Origin: Zhongshania sp.
GTDB lineage: Bacteria > Pseudomonadota > Gammaproteobacteria > Pseudomonadales > Spongiibacteraceae
Assembly: GCA_018066965.1 (NCBI GenBank)
Contig: JAGPVP010000065.1
Span: forward strand, 1 to 60,545
Length of the DNA: 60,545 bases
Direction of reading: 5' to 3'
Part shown: in pieces, positions 19,551 to 28,871 of the stretch
How the letters are laid out: every line of letters begins with the position of its first letter
Numbering within the stretch: the first letter of the stretch is position 1
Program-made: the position numbers and the translations under genes
The notes under the pieces: model-generated
The model's database searches: none
What the model saw: only the letters and a program-made list of their open reading frames with translations
Told to the model about the DNA's origin: nothing

Positions 19551-19698
19551 TGCTTGACGGGAGACGGGATACGCTTAACTGCATGCGCTGCGCTTATTTA
19601 GACACTCGCATCCGCGAGTATGACTAAAACTTAGCGCTCTAGCCTTGCGAACGCTGGGGCCAGCCTTTGACTTAGCGCCTCCCGTCTCCCGTCAAGCA
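19551..19698. mobile_element. Small non-coding element with 19-bp perfect terminal inverted repeats (MITE-like)
   Basis: TGCTTGACGGGAGACGGGA at 19551-19569 is exactly inverted at 19680-19698. The 148-base interior holds a second small hairpin (ACTCGC/GCGAGT near 19603-19618) and no gene. It lies between thrH and the 3' end of cysB. The GGGAGACGGGA core recurs at 9644-9657, suggesting a dispersed family in this genome. No clear target-site duplication is visible. Confidence 0.65.
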
Positions 19699-19704
19699 GC
19701 ACCC

Positions 19705-20772
<1,068 letters not shown>

Positions 20773-20777
20773 TTAGA

Positions 20778-21689
20778 TCAGTCATCCACTTTATTGGCGA
20801 TACCATGTGGGACATGTCCAGTAGAAACATGTTCACTCGCAGAGGCGCAATGACCCGGCTGATCGTCAAAAAACACATCTGCGCCATACGCCGCTAAGAA
20901 CTCACCCTTATCTAAACCGCCAAGAAAGAGCGATTCATCAATACGAATATTCCAATTCCGCAAAGTCTGAATAACGCGCTTATGGGTGGGTGCAGAGCGA
21001 GCGGTTACCAGCGCAATTCGAATCGGTGGATCGTCATCAGAAAGTTCGCATTGCAGCGCGTTCAAGGCCGCTAAAAAGTTTTTGAACGGGCCTCCACTTA
21101 AAGGCGTATTCGCCGCAGCCACTTCGCTAGCGGTGAAGGCCTCTAGACCATCGCGCTTAAAGACTTGTTCGGCTTCATCCGAGAAAATCACCGCATCGCC
21201 ATCAAAGGCGAAGCGCAACTCACGGTTGCTCAAAGGCTGGGATTTTTTCGAGCGGGGCAATAAAGTCGCCGCCGCCACGCCGTTATCAAGTGCGCGTCGC
21301 ACGTCTTCGGCGTTGGTCGATAAAAATAAGTGGCAACCAAAAGCAGACACATAGCGATACGGGCTTTCACCACCACTAAATGCTGCGCGGCTAATATTGA
21401 GTTTATAATGTTCGATGGAGTTAAACACACGCAAACCGGTGTCCGCAGAATTGCGCGACAGCAGAATGACTTCTACGCGAGCGTCATCAAGATAGTCATT
21501 CAGCTGCAGCAAGCGTTCAACAATGCCGAAGGCTTCGCCAGGCTCAAGAATCTCATTCTCGTGTTCTATCTGATATTTTTGGTAGGCCGTCAGCCCCTCT
21601 GATTCATAAACCCGATGACTTTCGTCCAGATTGAATAGCGCTCTGGATGAAATCGCGACAACTAACTTGTTCTCAAATCCTTTGGGCAT
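20778..21689 (-). CDS. Cytosolic 5'-nucleotidase (PF06189 type)
   Basis: A 303-residue protein from the start MPKGFENKLVVAISSRALFN; an upstream ATG at 21725 would add 12 residues. It resembles the bacterial relatives of animal cytosolic 5'-nucleotidase 1A, which hydrolyse nucleoside monophosphates. Recognisable segments are AISSRALFNLDESH at the N-terminus, VEVILLSRNSADTG near residue 77, FDGDAVIFSDE near 165 (HAD-like Asp box) and GLDKGEFLAAYGADVFFDDQ near the end. It has no signal peptide. It is transcribed toward cysB, 98 bases away. Confidence 0.85.
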   Translation of the reverse strand: MPKGFENKLVVAISSRALFNLDESHRVYESEGLTAYQKYQIEHENEILEPGEAFGIVERLLQLNDYLDDARVEVILLSRNSADTGLRVFNSIEHYKLNISRAAFSGGESPYRYVSAFGCHLFLSTNAEDVRRALDNGVAAATLLPRSKKSQPLSNRELRFAFDGDAVIFSDEAEQVFKRDGLEAFTASEVAAANTPLSGGPFKNFLAALNALQCELSDDDPPIRIALVTARSAPTHKRVIQTLRNWNIRIDESLFLGGLDKGEFLAAYGADVFFDDQPGHCASASEHVSTGHVPHGIANKVDD

Positions 21690-21759
21690 AATCGCACTTC
21701 GTGGAGGGACAGGCTCACTATACAATATGGCCAGACTATGACAACAGCCCTGTGGCGCT

Positions 21760-23265
21760 TTAAGGTTTTGCGGCGGCCAAATTTGATCTTGACGTAATCG
21801 GCACCGCGACGAACAACTCTGAACTCCTGCCAGCCAACACGGCCTTAATATCCCTAATTAATGCCGTATTTAAGGCCGCAAACACCGGTTGATTAATACT
21901 GTCGTTATAAATACGCGACGACAACACTCCAATAATTTGCCGCTGCCCGCGATTGTACTGGGTTAGCACTGCCCCGCTCTGGCCGGCAAAACTAAAGCAA
22001 TCTAAGGCAAATAAATCACTGAGATTATCCACACCCGCCTGCCATAAGCGGGCGCGACACCGCGACGCCCACAAAGTATTTAGGGATTTATCATTGGGGA
22101 ATGCCAAGCTATCTATCCAGTGATTAGCTGTGTTGGGCTCGGCCAAAACTGCTGGCCTATCCAAATGTAACGACGTCGACAATTTAAATAACGCGATGTC
22201 TGATCCGCTGTAATGCGCAAGCTCGCCGTTGTGCTGATCTACGGCACGGTGCTGTCGATGGCGCCAGGCACCACTTACGATCATCGTGGCCATGTCATCA
22301 GAGCGCCGCGATAAGGGCTCGGCAATAAATTTAATCGACACTAAACTGCCGCTGCCCTCAGGCGTAAACAAGCAGTGTGACGCAGAGATTAACCACTGCG
22401 GCGCAAGCTGGGTTGCCGTACAACGCGATTCATACGGACTGCCATCGTCACGTTTAAAGCGACTTAATAGCACGCCACTGCGCGGCATTGCCGCAGGAAC
22501 ACGCCACAATTGTTGACGCACATCATCTGCACCCTGCGCGTCTTTCGCCGGCGAGCGCTGGAATACCGCATTCTGCTGCGATTGCTCTGCGGCTAAAACT
22601 TTGCCCGCCCAATACAATATTGGCGCCCCGCTGGTATCCGCCACAATGATCTGACGCTTACTGCCGCGATGAGATATTTGCAGCGCCGGTGTTGGCGGCA
22701 AGGCAATAGGTTTTTTAAATTTAGCATCTGCATACACGGCGCCCGCTGTAGTTAACACGCGGGGTAAAAACTCACTTAATTGATTCAGCATCGCCAAGGC
22801 TTTATCTCGGCGCACATCATCGCCGCTGCTAATCTCACGCTGAAAACGACGCAGCGCCTCGTCTACACCAAGGCCCTTATCTAATCCCTTGATAACAAAC
22901 GCCGCATGCAGCAGCGCCAACTCATAAGGCCATCTATCATCTTTCACGGCAGCCAAGGCATAGCGATGAGATCGCTCAATATTTGCAGCGTGATTGCCGC
23001 CACCCCAAAAGTACCACTGCGCCAAATCGATATTGCTGTACGCACAGCTGGGTGTCGCATCGAGCATTTTTTTACTGGGCAATAACCACTCAGAGGTAGC
23101 AGCGGGAAACAAGGCCTCTTTGCAGCCAGCCCGCTCTTTAGGCTCAAGTCCTGCCATAGCCCCGTGGCAAAAACATAAAAAAGCCAACACAAAACCAATG
23201 CGCGCTGTTCTCTCTGCGGCAAGCCCGCTAGAATCCAGCAACGATATGAGTCGGTAATTATGCAT
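21760..23265 (-). CDS. Exported trypsin-like serine protease
   Basis: A 501-residue protein whose C-terminal half is a chymotrypsin-fold protease. The catalytic triad is visible as His297 in ISASHCLF, Asp356 in SDIALFKL and Ser430 in GQSGAVL, in place of the usual GDSGGP. A hydrophobic segment at about residues 24-39 (IGFVLAFLCFCHGAMA) looks like a signal peptide behind a long polar leader. The true start may therefore be downstream of the ATG at 23265, which overlaps the divergent alr start. Residues 40-180 hold a helical, cysteine-containing region of unknown function. The substrate is unknown. Confidence 0.8.
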   Translation of the reverse strand: MHNYRLISLLDSSGLAAERTARIGFVLAFLCFCHGAMAGLEPKERAGCKEALFPAATSEWLLPSKKMLDATPSCAYSNIDLAQWYFWGGGNHAANIERSHRYALAAVKDDRWPYELALLHAAFVIKGLDKGLGVDEALRRFQREISSGDDVRRDKALAMLNQLSEFLPRVLTTAGAVYADAKFKKPIALPPTPALQISHRGSKRQIIVADTSGAPILYWAGKVLAAEQSQQNAVFQRSPAKDAQGADDVRQQLWRVPAAMPRSGVLLSRFKRDDGSPYESRCTATQLAPQWLISASHCLFTPEGSGSLVSIKFIAEPLSRRSDDMATMIVSGAWRHRQHRAVDQHNGELAHYSGSDIALFKLSTSLHLDRPAVLAEPNTANHWIDSLAFPNDKSLNTLWASRCRARLWQAGVDNLSDLFALDCFSFAGQSGAVLTQYNRGQRQIIGVLSSRIYNDSINQPVFAALNTALIRDIKAVLAGRSSELFVAVPITSRSNLAAAKP

Positions 23266-24342
23266 AGAACAACTTGGGTTGAATTAAATAGTACGGCGCT
23301 GCGCCACAATGCGGCCACTGTGCGTCGTCTTGCGCCGAAAGCCGCTATCTTAGCGATGGTGAAAGCCAATGGCTATGGACACGGCGCAGATTGGGTCGCA
23401 GATCAACTCCAAAATAGGGTCGACGGCTTTGCGGTTGCGCGTTATAGCGAAGCCTTAACATTACGTGCCGCACAAGCGGATAAGCGCATTCTATTACTTG
23501 GCACCGAACTTGATAGCGCGCTGTTACAAGACTGCGCAGCGCAAAAGCTAGATATTGTTATTCACGACCTTAACACCGCAAAGCTACTCGCCAAAACCAA
23601 ACTGCCCAAGCCGATTACCGTTTGGCTAAAAATGAATACCGGCATGAACCGTCTTGGTATGAATGCCACTGAATTTACCCAAGCGCATCATTTATTAGCG
23701 GCCAAATCAGATATCGCGGCGATTCATCACATGAGTCACTTCAGTGACGCAGAAACCGTAGATCACACTAGCACCACCGCGCAATACCAACGCCTTAGCT
23801 CAGTCAGTCGCTCCTTGTGCAACTCGCAACAACACGCGCCCATTAGCATGGCCAACTCCGCCGCGATTATTGTTCACCCAGAAACCCACCTCGACTGGGT
23901 GCGCCCCGGCATTATGCTTTATGGCGACGACCCCAGCGCCACCTTACCCGCCGATGCATTGCATCCCGTAATGACATTTAAAGCCAAAGTACTTGCGGTA
24001 CGCGACGTAGAAAGTGGCGACGGCGTGGGTTACAACCGACGCTGGCAAGCCAATGGCAAATCACGCATTGCAACCGTTGCTGCGGGCTACGCCGATGGCT
24101 ATCCCCGCCAAGCACCCGACGGTACGCCGGTACTCATTAACGGTCAGCGCGCCCCCCTAGCCGGTCGAGTGTCGATGGATTTACTCACGGTAGACGTTAG
24201 CCATTTACCCTCGGTAAAGCCGGGCGACATCGCCACGCTATGGGGGGAGAATCTCCCCGCTGCGGAAGTTGGCCAGCACTGCAATACCATTAGCTATGAG
24301 TTATTTACGCGAATTACCCAACGGGTAGAGCGGGTTTATTGA
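23260..24342 (+). CDS. alr: Alanine racemase
   Basis: A PLP enzyme making D-alanine for peptidoglycan. The 360-residue protein has an N-terminal barrel with Lys35 in AMVKANGYGHG (Schiff-base lysine), and a C-terminal beta domain with GVGYNRRW near residue 250 (catalytic Tyr) and GRVSMDLLTVDVS near 306. The N-terminus MHRTTWVELN fits the family, so the ATG at 23260 is likely right even though it lies within the same ATGCAT that holds the ATG of the divergent protease gene. An alanine symporter gene converges on it from the right. Confidence 0.96.
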   Translation: MHRTTWVELNSTALRHNAATVRRLAPKAAILAMVKANGYGHGADWVADQLQNRVDGFAVARYSEALTLRAAQADKRILLLGTELDSALLQDCAAQKLDIVIHDLNTAKLLAKTKLPKPITVWLKMNTGMNRLGMNATEFTQAHHLLAAKSDIAAIHHMSHFSDAETVDHTSTTAQYQRLSSVSRSLCNSQQHAPISMANSAAIIVHPETHLDWVRPGIMLYGDDPSATLPADALHPVMTFKAKVLAVRDVESGDGVGYNRRWQANGKSRIATVAAGYADGYPRQAPDGTPVLINGQRAPLAGRVSMDLLTVDVSHLPSVKPGDIATLWGENLPAAEVGQHCNTISYELFTRITQRVERVY

Positions 24343-24356
24343 CAAGCATAAAATGG

Positions 24357-24380
24357 CAAGCCCCTGCTTGCAGGGGCTTG
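24357..24380 (-). terminator. Hairpin between alr and the alanine symporter gene
   Basis: CAAGCCCCTG (24357-24366) and CAGGGGCTTG (24371-24380) form a perfect GC-rich 10-bp stem with a 4-base loop. On the minus strand it is followed by CCATTTTATG, a weak U-tract, so it may terminate the symporter transcript and also block read-through from alr. Confidence 0.6.
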
Positions 24381-24397
24381 ATCACAAGGAGCAGACG

Positions 24398-25741
24398 CTA
24401 AGCTTTAGCAGCAGCTAACTGGCTTTTCGTAAGTTTAAATACCACCGGACTCAGCAGGATTAACGCGATTAAATTCGGGATCGCCATTAAGGCGTTTAAG
24501 GTATCTGCTAGTAACCAAATAAAACCCAGATTCGCCATTGCCCCCAATGGAATGGCTAAAACCCAAAGAATGCGAAATGGCATTACCCCACGCGGGCCGA
24601 AAAAATACACCACGCAGCGCTCGCTGTAATAAGACCAACCCAGCATCGTCGTAAAGGCAAACGTCGCTAAACCCAAGGCAACAATGTAATGACCACCGGG
24701 GATTTGCGATTCAAACGCCACTGTAGACAAAGCCGCCCCGCTTTCTCCGGTCTGCCACGCGCCAGAGAGCAAGATGACGAAGCCCGTTACTGAGCACACC
24801 AAAATCGTGTCAATAAAGGTACCCAGCATGGCGATCATACCCTGCCGCACCGGATTATTGGTTTTGGCTGCTGCGTGGGCAATCGGTGCGCTTCCCAGCC
24901 CAGCCTCATTAGAAAACACACCACGGGCAACGCCGAAACGGATTGCCGCCGCCACACCTGCACCGGCAAACCCGCCTACCGCCGCAGTGCCATTAAACGC
25001 TGAATCAATGATTAAACTGAACACCGCCGGCAATGCACTCAGGTTCATCAGCAAAATAATAAGGCCAATCACTAAATAGCTCACGGCCATGATAGGTACT
25101 AAAAACCCTGCGACACTGGCGACACGTTTTACACCGCCCAAAATAACCGACGCCACACCCACAAACATGACTGCCGCGCTAATCCAAATCGGCACACCGA
25201 AGGCGCCCTGCATGGCGTCTGCTACCGAGTTGGCCTGCACGGTATTGCCAATACCAAAACCGGCCATGGCACCGAACAAAGCAAAACAGGCACCCAGCCA
25301 ACGCCAGCGTGGGCCAAGGCCGTTCTTAATATAGTACATGGGGCCGCCGCTAAAATTACCTTCGGCATCTTGCTCGCGGTAATGCACTGCGCACACGGCT
25401 TCTGCGTATTTTGTCGCCATGCCAACCAGCGCCGTGCACCACATCCAAAACAGCGCCCCGGGCCCCCCCAAGGCAATCGCGGTTGCGACACCGGCGATAT
25501 TACCCGTGCCGATGGTGGCACTTAAGGAGGTCATTAATGCCTGAAAGGGACTAATCTCACCTTCTTCGCCACTGCTTTTGCGCCCTTGCATAAGCAAGCG
25601 GAATGCCGCGCCAATATTACGCAGCGGCATAAGCCGTAAACCAATCATTAGGTAGCTACCGGTACCCAAAATGAGTAGCAACATCAACGGCCCCCAAACT
25701 ACGCCGTTAATTGCGCCGACCAATGCTGAGATTTGTTCCAT
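24398..25741 (-). CDS. Alanine/glycine:sodium symporter (AGCS family)
   Basis: A 447-residue inner-membrane transporter importing alanine or glycine with Na+ (AlsT/DagA type). It has about 10-11 hydrophobic segments. Family features include SLSATIGTGNIAGVATAIALGGPGALFWMW at about 70-100, GGPMYYIKNGLG at about 130 and FSNEAGLGSAPIAHAAAKT at about 275-293, the AGCS signature. It converges on alr, which racemises the same amino acid; the pairing suggests alanine metabolism but is not an operon. Confidence 0.93.
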   Translation of the reverse strand: MEQISALVGAINGVVWGPLMLLLILGTGSYLMIGLRLMPLRNIGAAFRLLMQGRKSSGEEGEISPFQALMTSLSATIGTGNIAGVATAIALGGPGALFWMWCTALVGMATKYAEAVCAVHYREQDAEGNFSGGPMYYIKNGLGPRWRWLGACFALFGAMAGFGIGNTVQANSVADAMQGAFGVPIWISAAVMFVGVASVILGGVKRVASVAGFLVPIMAVSYLVIGLIILLMNLSALPAVFSLIIDSAFNGTAAVGGFAGAGVAAAIRFGVARGVFSNEAGLGSAPIAHAAAKTNNPVRQGMIAMLGTFIDTILVCSVTGFVILLSGAWQTGESGAALSTVAFESQIPGGHYIVALGLATFAFTTMLGWSYYSERCVVYFFGPRGVMPFRILWVLAIPLGAMANLGFIWLLADTLNALMAIPNLIALILLSPVVFKLTKSQLAAAKA

Positions 25742-25780
25742 GAAAAGTCCTTTACCGTGCGTTAAAACGACGAAAACCGT

Positions 25781-26815
25781 TTAGAAATCGAACTGATCGC
25801 GCTGGGGGAAAACACCAAACACACCACCGGTGTGTATAAAAACAATATCGCCGGTCTGTCCAAATCGCCCCTGCTGCAATTGGTCGAGCATGCCGTAAAA
25901 CGCTTTGCCGGTGTACACCGGATCTAAAATTAGCCCTTCACTGCGCGCGATATCGCTAATGCAATTAAATATTTCTGGCCCAGCTTGCGCATAGCCGGCA
26001 CCAACATAGCCATCAATCACCTTCACCGATAAAGACTCAAGGTCTATGCCAGTTTGATAACGTTGCTCCCAGTCTACGAGGTCGCGTGTCACTTTATTTA
26101 AAAACCACGCTTCGTCGTCGCAAACGTTCACACCCCAAACTTGAGCATCTACACCATAGCGTTGCACGCCCGCTGTCAAACCAGCTTGGGTGCCGCCTGA
26201 GCCCGTCGCACAAATAATGTGGCTTGGCAAAATACCGTGTTGGGCAAAATCGTTTGTTAACTCAGCGCAAGCCTCGACATAACCCCATACGCCAATCGCG
26301 TCGGAAGCGCCGGTGGGAATTATAAAGGCCTTATTATTTTGCTGCTGATAGTGCGCCTGAAAATGCACAAGAATATCGTCTAGTTCGCGTTGATATTGTG
26401 CGGCGGGATAATAGCTAATGCGGGCACCAGCGAGACGATCTAAAAAGAGATTGCCGTCTGCTATCTGCGGTTCGCTACCCCGCAAAATAAGATGGCATTG
26501 CAAGCCCAGTTGGGCGCACAGCAAGGCTGTCGCACGGCAATGGTTTGACTGCACACCACCGCAGGTAATGATCGTATCGCAACCTTCGGCAATGGCCTGG
26601 GCCAAATTGAATTCTAATTTACGCACCTTATTACCCGACAACACACTGCCGGTTAAGTCGTCGCGCTTTACCCAAATGCGTGGCCCGCCAAGTCTTTCGC
26701 TTAAGCGCTTAAGAGGCTGTAAAGGAGTGGGAAGTTGAGCGAGTGCTAGCCGTGGCGGCGTTTGGCCACTCACGATTGGAGTTGAGATATGCGATGCTTT
26801 AACGGTTTCAGGCAT
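25781..26815 (-). CDS. PLP-dependent D-cysteine desulfhydrase / ACC deaminase family enzyme
   Basis: A 344-residue fold-type II PLP enzyme. The reactive lysine is in LSGNKVRKLEFNLA near residue 53, preceded by WVKRDDLTGS; GGVQSNHCRATA near 80 and ATGSGGTQAGLTAG near 195 bind substrate and phosphate. Homologues act on D-cysteine (giving pyruvate, H2S and ammonia) or on 1-aminocyclopropane-1-carboxylate, and sequence alone does not settle which. I chose ATG 26815 (MPETVKAS), preceded by AGGTGG; an upstream start would add 20 residues running into the palindrome at 26848-26871. The gene follows yajC. Confidence 0.85.
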   Translation of the reverse strand: MPETVKASHISTPIVSGQTPPRLALAQLPTPLQPLKRLSERLGGPRIWVKRDDLTGSVLSGNKVRKLEFNLAQAIAEGCDTIITCGGVQSNHCRATALLCAQLGLQCHLILRGSEPQIADGNLFLDRLAGARISYYPAAQYQRELDDILVHFQAHYQQQNNKAFIIPTGASDAIGVWGYVEACAELTNDFAQHGILPSHIICATGSGGTQAGLTAGVQRYGVDAQVWGVNVCDDEAWFLNKVTRDLVDWEQRYQTGIDLESLSVKVIDGYVGAGYAQAGPEIFNCISDIARSEGLILDPVYTGKAFYGMLDQLQQGRFGQTGDIVFIHTGGVFGVFPQRDQFDF

Positions 26816-26847
26816 CGTGCCACCTGTATTTTCACCGATGAGGGAAT

Positions 26848-26871
26848 GCGCTTCGCGGCTTCGCGAAGCGC
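26848..26871. repeat. Perfect 10-bp GC-rich palindrome downstream of yajC
   Basis: GCGCTTCGCG (26848-26857) and CGCGAAGCGC (26862-26871) with a GCTT loop lie 7 bases past the yajC stop codon. There is no T-run, so this is a REP-like or transcript-stabilising hairpin rather than a classic terminator. Confidence 0.55.
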
Positions 26872-26878
26872 GCAATCT

Positions 26879-27214
26879 TTAGATTGCTTTCAACGTGCCT
26901 TTCGGCAATACCGCGTGAATAGACGAACGCTGAAACTTTAATTCCACGCTGTCGGTAACCGCAACAACCACATAGTCATCGTCGAGTTTAGTCACTTTAC
27001 CTAAAATACCGCTGGTGGTGACAACTTCATCGCCCTTACTTAAGGCAGACACCATTGCCGCATGCTCTTTTTGACGCTTGCGCTGTGGGCGAATAGCAAT
27101 AAAGTAAAACAAGGCAAACATCAGTACCAGAAAACCAATCTGGAACAACTCACCACCTGGAGGCGCACCGGCACCGGCGGTTTGGGCTTGCGCTTCAGAA
27201 ATGAAAAAGCTCAT
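26879..27214 (-). CDS. yajC: Sec translocase accessory subunit YajC
   Basis: A 111-residue single-span inner-membrane protein that associates with SecDF-YidC in the Sec holotranslocon. A periplasmic N-terminus is followed by a transmembrane helix at about 24-42 (LFQIGFLVLMFALFYFIAI) and the conserved RPQRKRQKEHAAMVSALSKGDEVVTTSG segment. In most gammaproteobacteria yajC lies between tgt and secD. Here neither is adjacent: xthA is upstream and a PLP enzyme gene downstream, so this is either a second copy or a displaced gene. Confidence 0.93.
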   Translation of the reverse strand: MSFFISEAQAQTAGAGAPPGGELFQIGFLVLMFALFYFIAIRPQRKRQKEHAAMVSALSKGDEVVTTSGILGKVTKLDDDYVVVAVTDSVELKFQRSSIHAVLPKGTLKAI

Positions 27215-27304
27215 TACATATCCTTACTCAAAATTCAAAAAACTACGCCGCGCACAACCAGCCACAGCACTAAAATACGCTGCAATAGTACACAAGGGGC
27301 TTGC

Positions 27305-28075
27305 TCAAAGCGAGCAATCGTAGTCCATGGTAAACGGCGCATGATCAGAAAAACGCTCATCGTTGTATACATTCGCAGCGCGTATTGCAGCGACTAAACC
27401 AGGGGTAATAACGTGATAGTCCAAACGCCATCCCACATTATTTGCATAGGCTTGCCCACGGTTTGACCACCAAGTGTAAACCGCGTCTTGATTGATCTCA
27501 CGGAAGGCATCTACAAAACCTGCTTCATCATAGAGTTTGTCTAGCCACGCCCGCTCGTGGGGAAGAAAACCGGAGTTCTTTACATTGCCCTTCCAGTTCT
27601 TTAAATCAATTTCCTTGTGGCAGATATTCCAGTCCGCACAAATTACCAGCTCTCGACCGGCAGCCTTCAACTCTAAAAAGTGTGGATAAATTTTATCGAG
27701 AAAAGCATCTTTCTTCGCCTGCGCCTCGTCACCACTAGAACCCGACGGCAGGTACATGGAAATTACGCTAATCTTGTCGTAATCTGCCCGAATATAGCGG
27801 CCTTCGCTGTCGGCTGGGTCCCAGCCCAAAGAGGTAGTAATGCTATTAGGTGGCTTTTTACAATACATCGCCGTACCGCTATACCCCTTCTTTATCGCAT
27901 CACTATAAACCGTGGTATAGCCTTCGGGATGATATAGCGGCTCGTCTAGTTGGTCGCGCTGTGCCTTGGTTTCTTGAATACAAACCACGTCTGCATCCTG
28001 TTTGGCCAACCATTCAAAAAAGCCCTTACGCCCCGCCGAGCGAATACCGTTAGTATTCGCAGTAATAATGCGCAT
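27305..28075 (-). CDS. xthA: Exodeoxyribonuclease III
   Basis: A 256-residue endonuclease/exonuclease/phosphatase-family AP endonuclease of base excision repair. It has the N-terminal TANTNGIRSAGRKGFFEWL, the metal-ligand glutamate in CIQETKAQ (residue 36 region), catalytic DWNICHKEIDLKN near 147, and the C-terminal DYHVITPGL and FSDHAPFTMDYD with the catalytic histidine. It is full length and transcribed alone. The upstream 297 bases to the next + gene hold no further gene that I can support. Confidence 0.95.
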   Translation of the reverse strand: MRIITANTNGIRSAGRKGFFEWLAKQDADVVCIQETKAQRDQLDEPLYHPEGYTTVYSDAIKKGYSGTAMYCKKPPNSITTSLGWDPADSEGRYIRADYDKISVISMYLPSGSSGDEAQAKKDAFLDKIYPHFLELKAAGRELVICADWNICHKEIDLKNWKGNVKNSGFLPHERAWLDKLYDEAGFVDAFREINQDAVYTWWSNRGQAYANNVGWRLDYHVITPGLVAAIRAANVYNDERFSDHAPFTMDYDCSL

Positions 28076-28372
28076 CTAAATTACTCCTGATATATAAACT
28101 GCGGCACAGCTTAGCAAAAAACGTCGCGCTTAGCTGGACTCAAAAACCAGCTGAATACCAGCCTACAATTCCGCACTGCGACAAAACGCCTGCGCAGGTT
28201 TAACTATCTAAGCCACGCCCTGCATACGCCTTGTTTAATCCATTCAGACCATGTTGCTGCCGCCGCGCTAGATCTACACTAAATTCTTAGTTTAAGACCT
28301 TAGCAAATACTCAATACCGCCATTCACCGGTCCAGAATAATAGCTCGCTATAAAGAACAAGGTACTATCACA

Positions 28373-28852
28373 ATGAGTCAAAACACACTTGAAACACTTC
28401 TTGCCATCGAAGCCATTAAAAAGCTGAAGTACACCTACCTGCGCGCCGTGGATACCCACGACTGGGATTTACTCGCAAGTACACTAAGCACCGATTGCAC
28501 GGCACGCTACGACGGCGGCAAATACAGTTTCGACGACCGCGAGCAATTGATTAACGGCTTAAAAGGCCATATGGATTCCGCGCAGGTGCTCACCATGCAC
28601 AATTGTCACCATCCAGAAATAGACATTAACGACGGCGACAACGCTACCGGAAAATGGTATTTGCAAGATTTAGTCTTCAATAAAGAACAAAATTGGATGC
28701 TGTTCGGCACCGCCATTTACACTGACCACTACCGTTTTGATGATGGCGAATGGCGGATTTGTCACACCGAATACGAGCGCATAATGGAAACCATAAACGC
28801 GCCTATACCGGCGAGCTTAAGCTTTACCCATAATATGTTTGAAAAAAAATAA
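28373..28852 (+). CDS. SnoaL-like (NTF2-fold) protein
   Basis: A 159-residue protein with the alpha+beta cone of the SnoaL/NTF2 superfamily, in the SnoaL_4 group that includes 7-alpha-dehydratase-like and dioxygenase-associated proteins. The sequence shows the helical LLAIEAIKKLKYTYLRAVDTHDW start, a central TMHNCHHPEIDI strand rich in histidines and a C-terminal WRICHTEYERI. The activity is unknown. It is followed after 19 bases by an acyl-CoA ligase, so the two probably act on the same hydrophobic substrate, perhaps a steroid or terpenoid; that is inference. Confidence 0.75.
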   Translation: MSQNTLETLLAIEAIKKLKYTYLRAVDTHDWDLLASTLSTDCTARYDGGKYSFDDREQLINGLKGHMDSAQVLTMHNCHHPEIDINDGDNATGKWYLQDLVFNKEQNWMLFGTAIYTDHYRFDDGEWRICHTEYERIMETINAPIPASLSFTHNMFEKK

Positions 28853-28871
28853 CTAAGGTCTGCGAATTTAA

